A DNA stretch of 64,000 bases from Plasmodium relictum (taxonomy: Eukaryota; Apicomplexa; Aconoidasida; Haemosporida; Plasmodiidae): positions 992,001-1,056,000 of the forward strand of contig NC_041686.1 of NCBI RefSeq assembly GCF_900005765.1. The letters are read 5' to 3'. A model generated the notes under the pieces. That model ran no database searches and was not told the DNA's origin. It saw only the letters and a program-made list of their open reading frames with translations. This document shows, one piece after another, positions 34,835 to 46,585 of the stretch (the stretch's first letter is position 1; the number at the start of each line of letters is the position of its first letter). Made by a program: the position numbers and the translations under genes.

Positions 34835-35638
34835 ATGGCTGAACTTATAGCTTCATTTTTATCTAACTTTGGTTTATTATTTTCTGATGCGGGTTGTTGT
34901 AGCAAGCAAAAGGTTAAACTTAAAAATATAAATTTTTGTGGGTTTGAGGAATTGCTAAATAACAAAACAAAAAAAGTACTAAATGAAAAAAAAAAAATAA
35001 GTAACTTCATAAATATTTGTAATTCTAAAGAGGGTTATAGCATATCTAAATATTACTTGGATGGGTGCATCAAAAAAAAGGATGTAATATATAATATAGA
35101 AGGTAGTAACTTAAATAAAAGTAATAATTGTAGCATTTATATGAATAATAGAGAGGATGATGAATCAAACACAGTCATAGATTTAGATAATGAAATACTC
35201 ATAGGTAATTTTCAATTTAATAGTTCGAGGGATGATGGCAAATCTTCATTTGATAATAACCAATATTCTATAAATTATGATGAGAATAATTTAGAAATAC
35301 AGAGAATGAATAAAAATACAGATGAAAAAATTAAAAGATTAAAAAACAGCTCAAATGATTTATATGAAAATGAATCAATTAATAATAGCTCTTCCAACAA
35401 AAAAAATACTACTGATAAAAATTATAATTATATAATTTCAAAACAAAATGCAAAAAAAACAAATATGCTATCAAATGATAAATCTAAAAATAGAAAGAAA
35501 AATTTATTTTCATATCCTACTACTACTACAAAATTTAATTTTCCTTTATCTCATCCATCCGGTTCATATAAAGATGCAGCTTCCGATGCTTCATCGGAAT
35601 TTTTTTCAGTAGTTAGTAATCTTAAATCTAACATATAG
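34835..35638 (+). CDS. Conserved protein of unknown function (267 aa)
   Basis: I do not recognise the family. It is a single exon of 267 residues. The first 25 residues are moderately hydrophobic and end in a Gly-Cys-Cys cluster (MAELIASFLSNFGLL, then DAGCCSKQK). That could be a membrane-association or palmitoylation site; Gly is not at position 2, so N-myristoylation is not expected. The middle is Asn/Ser/Asp/Lys-rich low complexity. The C-terminus is again ordered-looking (TTTTKFNFPLSHPSGSYK, then DASSEFFSVVSNL). Conserved-looking ends with a variable middle are typical of a real Plasmodium protein. Codon use is less AT-biased at the two ends. The upstream and downstream spacers each exceed 1 kb. 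Location at a membrane is inference from the Cys pair only. Confidence 0.7.
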   Translation: MAELIASFLSNFGLLFSDAGCCSKQKVKLKNINFCGFEELLNNKTKKVLNEKKKISNFINICNSKEGYSISKYYLDGCIKKKDVIYNIEGSNLNKSNNCSIYMNNREDDESNTVIDLDNEILIGNFQFNSSRDDGKSSFDNNQYSINYDENNLEIQRMNKNTDEKIKRLKNSSNDLYENESINNSSSNKKNTTDKNYNYIISKQNAKKTNMLSNDKSKNRKKNLFSYPTTTTKFNFPLSHPSGSYKDAASDASSEFFSVVSNLKSNI

Positions 35639-36853
35639 TTTGAGAATAACTCAAATATGAAAAAGAGTTAAAATATTATTGATTATAAAGTTTTACTAAT
35701 TCTCTTTATTAGCAAATAAAAAAGATAAAAAATTAAAAGAAAATTACTAAAATATAAAAAAAAAATTTAATTTATATTAATAATAGAAAAATTCTTGACA
35801 GGAAAAAAAAAGGATTTAATAGTTTTTTTATATTATGTAGATATAACGTCATCTATATTCTTTAATAATCTAACATTTTAACATAAAAAAGAAAAAAAAG
35901 AAATATACATTTATATTCTTTCGTTAAAATTTGTTATTATTCTAATTTTTTTTTTTTTTTTTTTTGTGTAATTTTTTTTTATAATTAAGTTGTAAATCAT
36001 CTCTATTCTAAATTATCATTATATAATTTTATTTAATGGATATAAATAATCATTATATAAATTATTTCGTTTAATATCTTTTTTTCTTTTTTTTCTTTTT
36101 TTGTTATTTATTTTTTGAATGGCCTCTTTTTTTTTTAATCTTTTTAAACTGATAAACTTTTAATTATTTGATGAAAATATTTTTATAGAAGTGTGTATTT
36201 AATATTTATATTATATATGAAAAATAGTTCATTTTTTTTTTTTTTATTATTATTCTTTATTATGTTTTTTCTTTTGTTATCTTTTCAGCAACAATAATAT
36301 GAATACTCATAATTGATAAAATAGTTTTTTCGTAAACTATTTCAAAATTACGATTTAGTTTATTTTTTGTGTTTCTAACATTATATATATTAAAATATAA
36401 CTTTTAATTTTAGGAGTTATAAAATTTAAAAAAAAATAAAGTAAAAACGAATATAAATAAATAATACAATATCTTAAAGTACATTAAATAAAAAAATAAA
36501 TATATAAATTAAAAATTTTTAGTAACTTTACTGATTTACTTTTTTTTTTTTTTTTTCTCTTTATGCATAAATATATGTATTTTATATTTTTTAATTTGAA
36601 AATACAAAAATCAATGAAATTTAAATTTGTTTTGTTTAAACTTTTTTTTATTCATTAAAAAGAAGTGATATAAAAAAAAATTTTAATTTTATATAAATAT
36701 ACTGATACATATTCTTAATTTTCTTTTTTTCCCTTCTTTTCAAAATAATAAAAACGTGAAAAAATTCATCATACTATACGAAAAATAAATATATATATTT
36801 TCCTTTTTTTTTTTTTTTTGTAAAAATATATATTATCAAAATATATCTTCAGA
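35639..36853. promoter_or_regulatory. Intergenic, CCT7 promoter side
   Basis: These 1.2 kb lie between two plus-strand genes. They are AT-rich with long T tracts (for example 35948-35964 and 36539-36556). No ORF or RNA gene is seen. Confidence 0.6.
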
Positions 36854-38723
36854 ATGAGTCATTTAATGGTATACTATATATGTTTTTCTTTAAAAAAGAA
36901 AAGAAAAAAAAAAACAATAAATAAATATATTTATTTAGAAATTTTTATGTATATAAGTTTTCTATTATTTTTATTTATTTAATTAATTTAGAGTGTTGCT
37001 TATTTTACTTATTATTTTATTCATAAATTATTTTTATGTATTTATATATGTCTGTGTATATGAACTTTATTATTAAATATATTTATATATTAAATATGTA
37101 TATATATTTTTTTTGTAGTCATTACCAATAGTTCTATTGAAGGAGGGCACAGATAAATCTCAAGGAAAGAGTCAAATAATAAGAAATATCAATGCTTGTC
37201 AAATAATAGTAGATATTGTAAAAACAACATTAGGTCCTAGAGGAATGGATAAATTGATATATACAGATAAAGAAGTAACGATAACAAACGATGGAGCTAC
37301 AGTTATGAATTTATTGAACATAACTCATCCAGCTGCTTCAATTTTAGTTGATATTGCAAAATCACAAGATGATGAAGTAGGAGATGGTACTACCTCAGTA
37401 GTAATAGTAGCTGGAGAATTATTAAATGAAGCAAAAGGTTTATTAAATGATGGTATAGAACCTAATATGATAATAGATGGATTTAGAAATGCATGCAATG
37501 TTGCTATAAATAAATTGAATGAATTAAGTTTAAATTTTTCTAGTAAAAATGAAGAAGAAAAGAAAAATATTTTATTAAAATGTGCACAAACAGCTTTAAA
37601 TTCCAAATTGGTATCTAATCACAAAGCCTTCTTTGCTGAATTAGTAGTTAATGCTGCTTATAAATTAGGAGATAATTTAGACAAATCAAATATAGGCATA
37701 AAAAAAGTAACAGGAGGATCTTGTTTAGACACTCAATTAATATATGGAGTAGCTTTTAAGAAAACTTTTTCTTATGCAGGTTTTGAACAGCAACCCAAAA
37801 AATTTAATAACCCGAAAATTTTATTATTAAATGTAGAATTGGAATTAAAAGCAGAAAAAGAAAATGCAGAAGTGAGAATCGAAAATCCCAATGAGTACAA
37901 TTCTATTGTACAAGCAGAATGGGATATTATATTTAAAAAATTAAATCTAATAAAAGATAGTGGTGCTAATATTGTTTTATCTAAGCTTCCAATAGGTGAT
38001 ATAGCTACACAATTTTTTGCTGATCACAATATTTTTTGTGCTGGTAGAGTAGAAGATGCTGATTTAAAAAGAACTGCCAATGCAACAGGAGCTATTATTC
38101 AAACCTCATTATTTAATTTAAATGAAAACATTTTAGGTAACTGTGGTATTTTTGAAGAAGTGCAAATAGGTAATGAGAGGTATAACATATTTAAAGAATG
38201 TTTAAAAACTAAATCAGTAACAATAATATTAAGAGGTGGAGCTAAACAATTTATAGAGGAAGTAGAAAGATCAATTAACGATGCAATTATGATAGTATTA
38301 AGATGTATGAGTAATTCTGAAATCGTACCTGGTGCTGGATCAATTGAAATGCAATTATCAAAATATTTAAGAATATATAGTAGATCTATATGTAATAAAG
38401 AACAAATCGTTTTATATTCTTTTGCAAAAGCACTGGAATCTATTCCAAGACATCTATCACATAATGCCGGTTATGATTCTACCGATATTTTAAATAAATT
38501 AAGAAAAAAACATTCAGAAGAAACAAATGACATATGGTATGGAGTTGACTGCTTAGAGGGAGATATAATCAACGCATATGAACATTGCATATTTGAAGTT
38601 ACTAAAATTAAAAGAAATGTAATATATAGTGCAACAGAAGCAGCTTGCTTAATTTTATCTATTGATGAAACTATTAAAAATCCTAGTAGTTCTGACAAAG
38701 CACCTAGAAATCCATATGCCTAG
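36854..38723 (+). CDS. CCT7: T-complex protein 1 subunit eta (CCT7), 2 exons
   Basis: This is the eta subunit of the cytosolic group II chaperonin TRiC/CCT, which folds actin, tubulin and WD40 proteins. Exon 1 is only 15 nt (36854-36868, MSHLM, donor GTATAC). Exon 2 is 37119-38723 (acceptor TTTGTAG), in phase 0, and the total is 539 residues, as expected for the family. It begins [22 protein letters not shown]-binding and hydrolysis motifs are present: [35 protein letters not shown], and [11 protein letters not shown] near the C-terminus. The eta-type features [11 protein letters not shown] and [19 protein letters not shown] fit subunit 7. There is no low-complexity insert. The first exon is supported by the frame being closed to any ATG above residue 11 in exon 2 and by good splice sites. 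Confidence 0.96.
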
Positions 38724-39650
38724 AAAAAAAAATTTAAATAAAATAAATAAATGAGCAAAAAAAAAAAAAAAAATACAAAATAATTATAATTTATTTTATT
38801 TTATGTAATTAAAATAATTTGAATTTCCCTAAATAAGCACATTCAAAAATATATGGTTAAATTTATTTTTATATAATTCAAATGATACAAACTTTTTATA
38901 AAAAAAATTCTTAAATTGTAAATCTAAATTCATATGGTTGCATTTTAAATTATATTATTTTCTTTAAAATTGTAGTAACAAGCCTAATTTATTATGTAGT
39001 TTATATAAAATATATTAAATTTTATAGAATAAGAAAAAAAATTATTGAATATAAATCTGAATACATTAGATAATTCATGTTAAGTATATGAACCTTTACT
39101 ATTATACATATATATGTCAATTTTCTATATCTTTTTTATTTATTTATTTATTTTATTTATTTTTTATTAATATTTTATCAACAAATTAAATATATATTTT
39201 CATTTTTTTTTTTTTTTTTTTTGAAAAGAGAAAAAAAAAAGTTTTTCATTTTATATAATAAAACTTATTTTTAAAAAAATTAAAAATTTATATATTTTAT
39301 AGAATATAAAAAAATATGAATTTATGTAAAAGTTTATTTAACAAAAAAAGAGTTCTCAATAACTCAACAATTATATCTATAAAGCTTATTATGATATATT
39401 ACTTAAAAAAAATTAGTATAGAAAAGATAAAGACGTAATGAAGTATATATTGTGAACAAATATAAGGAAAAAGCAAAAATTCAAAGTTTTAGAACATGAG
39501 AGAAAAAAAATTATATAAAATAAACACAATAGAATTATAAATATAAAAATAATTTAATATTGATAAAGAGCTTTGCCTATTCATATAATTTAAATATTGT
39601 AACGTTTATTATGAAGAATATATATATTTCTTCATTTTTTTTTTTTAAAT
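38724..39650. other. Convergent intergenic spacer
   Basis: These 927 nt lie between the 3' ends of CCT7 (plus) and the B-box gene (minus). They hold AT-rich 3'UTRs only, with a T tract at 39207-39222. Confidence 0.6.
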
Positions 39651-42600
39651 TTATGAACCTAATTTTTTATTTCCTATTTGACTTAGTACTTTATTTATAA
39701 CGTTCATAGAAGCATCGTTATTTATTTCTATTTTTTCTCTTTTATCATATTTCATATAATTTTTTTTTTTTTTTGAAGGAGGAGCTTTATTTTTGTCTAC
39801 AATTTCAAGTTTGTATCTCATTACTTTACTTTCTATTTTTTCTTGAATTTTTTTTAAATCGTTAACCATTTTTGTCTTCCCACTTATATGAAAAGATTCA
39901 AAATTTTTGTTTTCATATCTATTAATACTTTTAAAATTATCATCGCTATTGTTGTCATTTAAAGAGACCTTTTTTTTTTCATTGAAACTACTATTTGCTT
40001 TTGAATAGTATATTTCTTCGTAATGTTCTTTATTTTTTAATTTAAAAAATGAATTGTTACTATTCTCCTTCATTGAATTACAAAATAATAATGAATCTTG
40101 GTTATTAACATTAAAATCATTATTTTCTCCATTTACATCTTTAACTAACTTCATGGATTCTCCTTTATTAGTAAAACTATCTAGTTTATTTTTACATATA
40201 TTATTATTTTCTGTTATAATATTACTAGAAGTGTTTATCATTTTATCATTTCTATCATTAAAATTTTGATTTATATTTTTTAAATTATTCATATTATATG
40301 ACTCATCTATATTATTTTTATTACATGAATTATTTATATTATTTAAATCACTTTCACTATTTGAATTATCCGTGTTTTTGCTCCTTAAATAAATTTTATT
40401 TTCATATTCAGTTATGTTACATGTGTTACTACCTTTTTGAGCAGGTTCATCTCTTTTGATATTATCATTACCTTTAAAAATATTTAAAGATTTGACATCT
40501 CTATGATCAATATAATTACTATTTGAACTAATTGAATTATTTTGTGTATTCTCATTTTGTATTTCTATATCTGAACATACGTTTTTTCTGTAAGTTTCAT
40601 AATTAATATCACTGTGTTTTTGCATATATGAATTATGTTTGCTTTCAATATCATTTAGCAAATTATTTTCATAGGAAATATGTGATGTAATGCTAAAAAT
40701 TTTGTTATTATAAGTTTTTTGTTCATTATTTTTCAAATCTATACAATTATCGTAAATATATCCGTTATTTTCATTATTATGAATTTTATAAACATTGCTA
40801 TTGTGCCATTCGTTATCACTTTTTTTTAATGAATTTCGTGCATTTGTGTAAGTTACATTAGAAGTATAGTTATTTATCTCCCCTTCAATAGTAAGAGAAC
40901 TTTTGGTATTTTCAACATTATTTTTATCATTTATATTACATGAGTTAATACTTTCATAATCCAAATTATTTTTATTATTTTTATTTAAAATTTCATCTCT
41001 GAATATCTTTTTTGAATTTATATCATTAAGATAATTACTATCTGAATCATTTAAATTTTGCAAAAACTCCTGGACTTCATTTAACTTAAACAAGTCTGTA
41101 GTCTCCATATTTTTACTGTAGCCATTATTATTATACACATTATCTTTGTTTTCATTTAATCCATCATCCTTTATATTACAATAAGAATTTTTCAAAGTTT
41201 TATAATTGGATAAATGCTTATTAGCTAATAATTCCAAATGATTTATCTTACTAGTTATTATGTTTTTAAGACATCTAATATCATGTGAATTACTTCCTTC
41301 AGTGACAAACTCATCTTTATGTATTTTTCTATCTGAATTAGTATTATTTGAGCTATTTCTATCGTTGTTATCCATTTTCATCTCATTATTAAAATCAGAA
41401 TTGTGTAACTGATCAAGAAATACATTAGGATTTAATTCATGATTTGTAATACTATTATCAATATAGCTATCATACTTATTTATATAACTATTTATATTAG
41501 AAATGCTATTTCCTTTGATATAATTTTCATCATTTAACTTTTCATTTTTATCTGTGCTCAAGATATAATCTAATAATTTATTTAAGTTGTTATTTTCATC
41601 CATTTTATCGTTTTCCTTTACATTACTATCTTTTATATTGTTTTCTGCATATAAATTTTCATATGAATTATATATGTAATTTTTTAAGGTATCACTATTA
41701 TTATTACTATCATTATTATTTTCATTATTTAAATTATTTTTAGATAAACTTTTTTTTTCTTCTACATTCTTATTTAGAGTATTATTGCTATTCTGTATCT
41801 CAAAAAATTTTATTTCATTTATAATGTCTTTACTGTTATCCGTTTCATTATTATTAAAAGAAGAATTATAATTAATAATTTCGTTTTTTATGTTTTCATA
41901 CATTGAAATATCACTAAAATCGTACTCCTTTTTTATATAATTGATATTATTTACTTTATTAATACTTTGAAATTGGGAATTTTTGCTGGTAATATTAAAA
42001 AAGTAATTTTTTTTCATTTCTGCTTTATCATTATTCTCATTCATATATATACCATTGTTACAGTTATCTGATAAATTATCATTATTTAAAATATTAGACT
42101 CGGAATATAAAGGAAGCAAATGCTTTTCTTCATCCATTAAATTTCGTTTTACGAATTTTATGTTTATATCAAGATCACATTTATTATTTTTTTCTTCTGC
42201 TTTACGTAAAATAGTAGCATTATTTTCTCTCTTGTTTAAACTATTTATATGCTCCTTTTTAAAATTACAAGTTAAATTATAATCCTCACTTTTAGATTCT
42301 TTAAGTAAACTATCCTTGTATTCCTTTGAATTCATAAAATTAGATTCTGTTTCTAAATCTTTTTTTTTTAACTGAGTTAATTTATTGTGTTGATTACTTT
42401 TAGAAAATGTAGAACTATCTAATGAGTTCGTATCATGTTCTTTTCTAAATTTTTCATATAGTTTTGATATACTTAATTCATTATTTGTAAAATCCTCTAT
42501 ACTTAATTCATTTAAACTTTTTGAAAATTTTGAATCATTAAAATATTCGCAAGCATGTAGTAAGCTAGAGTTTTGAATAATAGCATTATTTACATAATTG

Positions 42601-45278
42601 TTTGTATTATTGTCTTTCAGAGTATATATACTATTTTTGTTTTTCTCTTCTTTATCTAAATATTTTTTTTCATATAAATTTAATTTCTTTTTATACTGAT
42701 GCATATAAGATTCTTCAAGAATATTTGCAGCAAAATGCTTATATATTATATTTATGTTATTTTCGTGATAATTAAAAAAGGGGCTATTCATATTAATTTG
42801 GGGATGAAAAGAAGGGATAACAGCAGAGTTTGTATTACTTTTTTTTATATCATTTAGTATATTAAATAATTCATTTATTACATTTTCATTTTTATTTGTT
42901 AATAACCAGTAACCAATTAAATCATTTTTTTCATTATATTCAGTTATTTCTATTCCATAAGGATAATTTCTTTTTTCTAAAATAGTTATATTTGTTATGT
43001 CTGGGTTATTAAAAGTTTTAATATTTACATTGCTTATGCTTATAATAGATTCTATATCATTACTTAAATTATTTGGTATATTTTTAAGAAAAATATTATT
43101 TTCATTTTTTTTTTTTTTTTCCTCCTTTTCTGCCTTCTTTGTTGCAGATTGATTATCATCTCCCATTTTTATAAATTCCTGATTAATTTCTTTTTCATTT
43201 AAATTATTTATAATATTTTCTTTTTTTATTGATGAAAAATCATTGTCTTTTTCCATATCATTATTGCCATTTAATATATTTTTGTGATCATAGTATTCAT
43301 TATTATCTATATCATTGTGATGAGTATGTATACATAGATAGATTGAACGAATAGATATAGTTCTGAGTTCCCATTTTTGATGCAAAGAATCTTTCCTCAT
43401 GAATTTCTGTTGATATTTTATTTTGATATTCATATAGAAATCAGTAAAAGGAAGTATGTGGAAATATTTCTGCTTTTTTTTTGATTCACTTAAAGGTTCT
43501 CTATCCTTATTAAAGGTTCTTTTTTGTAAGAAATTTTGAAAATGTGCTGGATATATAGGAATTTCAATATTAGAATTAAACAAATACTGAAATTGATTTT
43601 TTATTTCCTGAGATGTATTACTTATATTTTTTTTTGTGTTAAAAATTTCTGATTGTAAATTTTCAATTAATATAGCTAAATTTTCTGATTTTATCATAGA
43701 ATGGGGAATTTCTAATTTTTTTTCAATATCTATTAAATTATCTTTTGTAAAAAATAAGCTTCTAAAAGAATCTAATTTTTCCACATAATAATCTAAAGCT
43801 AAACCAGCATTTTTATTACTTAATTTAATCATGTGCTGTATTTCATTCCTTTTTTTCTCTAAGTAATTTTTATAATTCGTTCTTTCTTCATCTAACTTTC
43901 CTAAAAAATCAGTGCTTTTATCTTGCAATGTTTTTAAATGATCATATAGCTTCATTTTCTTTTTTTCTAGAAAATTGTTTGTAACCGTAAAGCAAGATCT
44001 TATGCATCTTTTGTTATTTTTGCATGTAATTCTTCCATATTTATATATGTTGCTTAATGAAGGTAAAGTATTTTTTAGTACTAGAGATTTTTTACATAAA
44101 AAATCTAATTTATAATTTAATTCTTCTTTAATTTCATTCCTTGCATCTGCTAATGTAAAAATTTCATGATTTCCTCTAATTAATTTGAATCCAGGCTTTA
44201 AATTTGCTATATCATCATTGTTATTAAAATTTTTAGAATTGTAATCGTTATCAGCTTTAGTTAAGCTTACTATTAGTCGCATTTCTGCTTGATCATTTTT
44301 TTTTATATTATAACTATTTTTTAGAACAGACATATTTGAAGAATTGAGATTATTTGAATATTTATTATATGCATTTGAATATTTACTATAATCGCTTAAT
44401 TTAGTATTATAACTACTGGTATTTATATTATTATTTATATTTTCGTTTTCATCCTCATTTTTATTTTCATGACCATCATTATCTTCATTTTCATCATGTT
44501 CATGTTTGATATGTATGGGATCATTTAACAAACAATCAACACACAATAGTGTATATGTACATGTTTTACAAGCGTACTTAATATATTCATTCGGATGTAC
44601 TGGGCATCTTTCTCTAATTTTTATTGGTACAGAATTGTCTAACTCTACTAACCATTTATTTTTTTCTTTTAATATTATATCATTATACTTAATATTGTTT
44701 TCATATAATCCGCTACTAGCTACATTGATAACATGGTTAGAATTATTTTTATGTAATTTAATATTACAAATGGCACATAAAAAAATATTGCAAGTTTTAC
44801 AAAATAATGTTGAAATATTTAAAAAGCAATTCATACAAGTTCTAAATTCTCCTACACAAGGAGCTGTGTGATTAATATTTACATGTTTTAAATAATCATT
44901 TAAATTTTTATTACTTTTATTTGTATAATAAATGTCATACATATTATCCATTATATTATAACTTGTATTAATTTCTCCATTTCTGTAAGATTGTATAACG
45001 TTATTGTCATTGTTCTTTATTTTAAAATTAACATTTTTTTTATTTAGAAAACAATTCATATTTTCTTTTTCATTTAAATCTAATGCTATATCATTAGTAT
45101 CATCGCTTATTTTCTCATTTCTTTTATAAGGTAATGTTGTATTTATATGATTTATTAAGTTCGCAGCATTATTTCCTTCATTATTAAAATTATTATCTTT
45201 TTCATATTTCAATACATTGCTTTTATTTTCATTAGGTATTATAAATAATGGATCGCGAATAATAATCTTCTCATTCAT
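39651..45278 (-). CDS. Large B-box zinc-finger protein with coiled coil and split PH-like domain
   Basis: It is a single exon of 1875 residues. Two B-box-type zinc fingers lie near residues 140-260. The first has CMNC, FCKTC and CAICNIKLH; the second has CPVHPNEYIKYACKTC, LLCVDCLL and IKHEHDE. There is no RING finger ahead of them. A coiled-coil/BBC-like helix follows (about 425-560: HLKTLQDKSTDFLGKLDEE, ALDYYVEKLDSF). Next is a probable pleckstrin-homology-like beta sandwich. Its first half (FYMNIKIKYQQKFMRKDS, KWELRTISIRSIYLCIH) is separated by a Lys/Asn-rich insert of about 80 residues from its second half (YGIEITEYNEKNDLIGYWLLT, then a C-terminal helix). The last roughly 1000 residues are Asn/Ser/Lys-rich low complexity, ending in a short basic conserved-looking tail (ESKVMRYKLEIVDKNKAPPS). 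Function is unknown. The architecture suggests a scaffold at a membrane or the cytoskeleton rather than a RING-type ligase. Confidence 0.85.
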   Translation of the reverse strand: MNEKIIIRDPLFIIPNENKSNVLKYEKDNNFNNEGNNAANLINHINTTLPYKRNEKISDDTNDIALDLNEKENMNCFLNKKNVNFKIKNNDNNVIQSYRNGEINTSYNIMDNMYDIYYTNKSNKNLNDYLKHVNINHTAPCVGEFRTCMNCFLNISTLFCKTCNIFLCAICNIKLHKNNSNHVINVASSGLYENNIKYNDIILKEKNKWLVELDNSVPIKIRERCPVHPNEYIKYACKTCTYTLLCVDCLLNDPIHIKHEHDENEDNDGHENKNEDENENINNNINTSSYNTKLSDYSKYSNAYNKYSNNLNSSNMSVLKNSYNIKKNDQAEMRLIVSLTKADNDYNSKNFNNNDDIANLKPGFKLIRGNHEIFTLADARNEIKEELNYKLDFLCKKSLVLKNTLPSLSNIYKYGRITCKNNKRCIRSCFTVTNNFLEKKKMKLYDHLKTLQDKSTDFLGKLDEERTNYKNYLEKKRNEIQHMIKLSNKNAGLALDYYVEKLDSFRSLFFTKDNLIDIEKKLEIPHSMIKSENLAILIENLQSEIFNTKKNISNTSQEIKNQFQYLFNSNIEIPIYPAHFQNFLQKRTFNKDREPLSESKKKQKYFHILPFTDFYMNIKIKYQQKFMRKDSLHQKWELRTISIRSIYLCIHTHHNDIDNNEYYDHKNILNGNNDMEKDNDFSSIKKENIINNLNEKEINQEFIKMGDDNQSATKKAEKEEKKKKNENNIFLKNIPNNLSNDIESIISISNVNIKTFNNPDITNITILEKRNYPYGIEITEYNEKNDLIGYWLLTNKNENVINELFNILNDIKKSNTNSAVIPSFHPQINMNSPFFNYHENNINIIYKHFAANILEESYMHQYKKKLNLYEKKYLDKEEKNKNSIYTLKDNNTNNYVNNAIIQNSSLLHACEYFNDSKFSKSLNELSIEDFTNNELSISKLYEKFRKEHDTNSLDSSTFSKSNQHNKLTQLKKKDLETESNFMNSKEYKDSLLKESKSEDYNLTCNFKKEHINSLNKRENNATILRKAEEKNNKCDLDINIKFVKRNLMDEEKHLLPLYSESNILNNDNLSDNCNNGIYMNENNDKAEMKKNYFFNITSKNSQFQSINKVNNINYIKKEYDFSDISMYENIKNEIINYNSSFNNNETDNSKDIINEIKFFEIQNSNNTLNKNVEEKKSLSKNNLNNENNNDSNNNSDTLKNYIYNSYENLYAENNIKDSNVKENDKMDENNNLNKLLDYILSTDKNEKLNDENYIKGNSISNINSYINKYDSYIDNSITNHELNPNVFLDQLHNSDFNNEMKMDNNDRNSSNNTNSDRKIHKDEFVTEGSNSHDIRCLKNIITSKINHLELLANKHLSNYKTLKNSYCNIKDDGLNENKDNVYNNNGYSKNMETTDLFKLNEVQEFLQNLNDSDSNYLNDINSKKIFRDEILNKNNKNNLDYESINSCNINDKNNVENTKSSLTIEGEINNYTSNVTYTNARNSLKKSDNEWHNSNVYKIHNNENNGYIYDNCIDLKNNEQKTYNNKIFSITSHISYENNLLNDIESKHNSYMQKHSDINYETYRKNVCSDIEIQNENTQNNSISSNSNYIDHRDVKSLNIFKGNDNIKRDEPAQKGSNTCNITEYENKIYLRSKNTDNSNSESDLNNINNSCNKNNIDESYNMNNLKNINQNFNDRNDKMINTSSNIITENNNICKNKLDSFTNKGESMKLVKDVNGENNDFNVNNQDSLLFCNSMKENSNNSFFKLKNKEHYEEIYYSKANSSFNEKKKVSLNDNNSDDNFKSINRYENKNFESFHISGKTKMVNDLKKIQEKIESKVMRYKLEIVDKNKAPPSKKKKNYMKYDKREKIEINNDASMNVINKVLSQIGNKKLGS

Positions 45279-46585
45279 TTTTTAAACATTTACGTTTTTA
45301 CAAAATTACACTAATGTGTGTGTTTTAATTTTTATCATATTTTTTATATATTAATATAAAATTATGCAAATTTTTTTTTTTCTTATAGTTTTTCTAAAAG
45401 AAACAAAAAATTATAAGAAATACTAAAAAAATAAAATTTTAAACAAAAATTTAAATAAGTTTCAAGAAAAGGAAAGTCGTATGATAGCAAATTAATAACT
45501 ATGATCATTTTTGTTTTTTTCTAGAGATGTCTAAATTTAAATATATTTTGTTTTTCATTTTATTTTGTTTTTCATTTTATTTTGTTTTATTTTATTTTAT
45601 TTTTGAATTTTTTATTTAACAATGTATCGTATATTTTGTTGATACAATTATTTCAGATTTTTTTTAGAAGTATCAAAAAAAAAAAAAAAAATTAAATTGT
45701 AAAATATTTAAAAAAAAAAAATAATAATGCACATAAAAAAATAAATCATAAAAAATGAGTGCAATAATATAATCATCACTGCATATATATCACAATATTC
45801 TTTTAAAAAATTTTAGGTAAAATAATTTTATCGGTTTATAAAAATGTATGCATATTAATAAAGTTTAAAGTTATGTTACATTTTTTTCCTTCGTGTCTGA
45901 AATTTTTGTTTTATATCAATTTTATGATAGATCATTTATTAAGCTTTTTATATAAAAAATTAAAAGATAAAAAAAAAAAAAAGGGATATATTTTGTATAT
46001 AAACATTTTTTACAAAAATACAATAAAATATTTCAAAAATGTGAATTATTCTTGATATGTTTATATAAACTTATTGTTTTTTTTTTTTTTTTTTTGCCCT
46101 GAAGTACTGAAATATATTTTCTTTAAGAATTTTTATATTATTGAATTTAAAAATTACTCATAAATGATTAAAGAAGTTTTAAAAAACAAATTCTTGTTTT
46201 AATTGAAAATTGTGATGATTCATTAATATTATAGAAACTATTTATTAATATAATTTTTATAATATATTTTAACTAAAATACACAAATAAAATATTCTTTA
46301 TTGATTCATTTTTTATCCTTAAAAATTTTCGACATTATTAAAATAATATTATTATTGAAATAAATTAGTAAAAAATATTATTTGTAATTTATAAAAATAT
46401 TTAATATTTCAAAATGAAAAATTGAATTATAGACAATTTTCTTTGAATATCTTATTAAGGATAAAGAAATTAAAAAAAAAAAAATATATAAATATATTTT
46501 TTTTTAGACTAAAATAAGAAAATATATATTTTTAAAAAGGACAATTAAAATAGTGAATTATTAAAATCCTTTTTTTTTTTTTTTA
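45279..46585. promoter_or_regulatory. Intergenic, upstream of the B-box gene
   Basis: These 1.3 kb lie between two minus-strand genes. They contain a tandem TTTTATTTTG-like pentamer/decamer patch at 45556-45605. Nothing coding is recognised. Confidence 0.6.

Noticed and set aside
34835-34910. N-myristoylation of the unknown 267-residue protein
   Set aside because: The second residue is Ala, not Gly; only the Cys pair could be lipid-modified.
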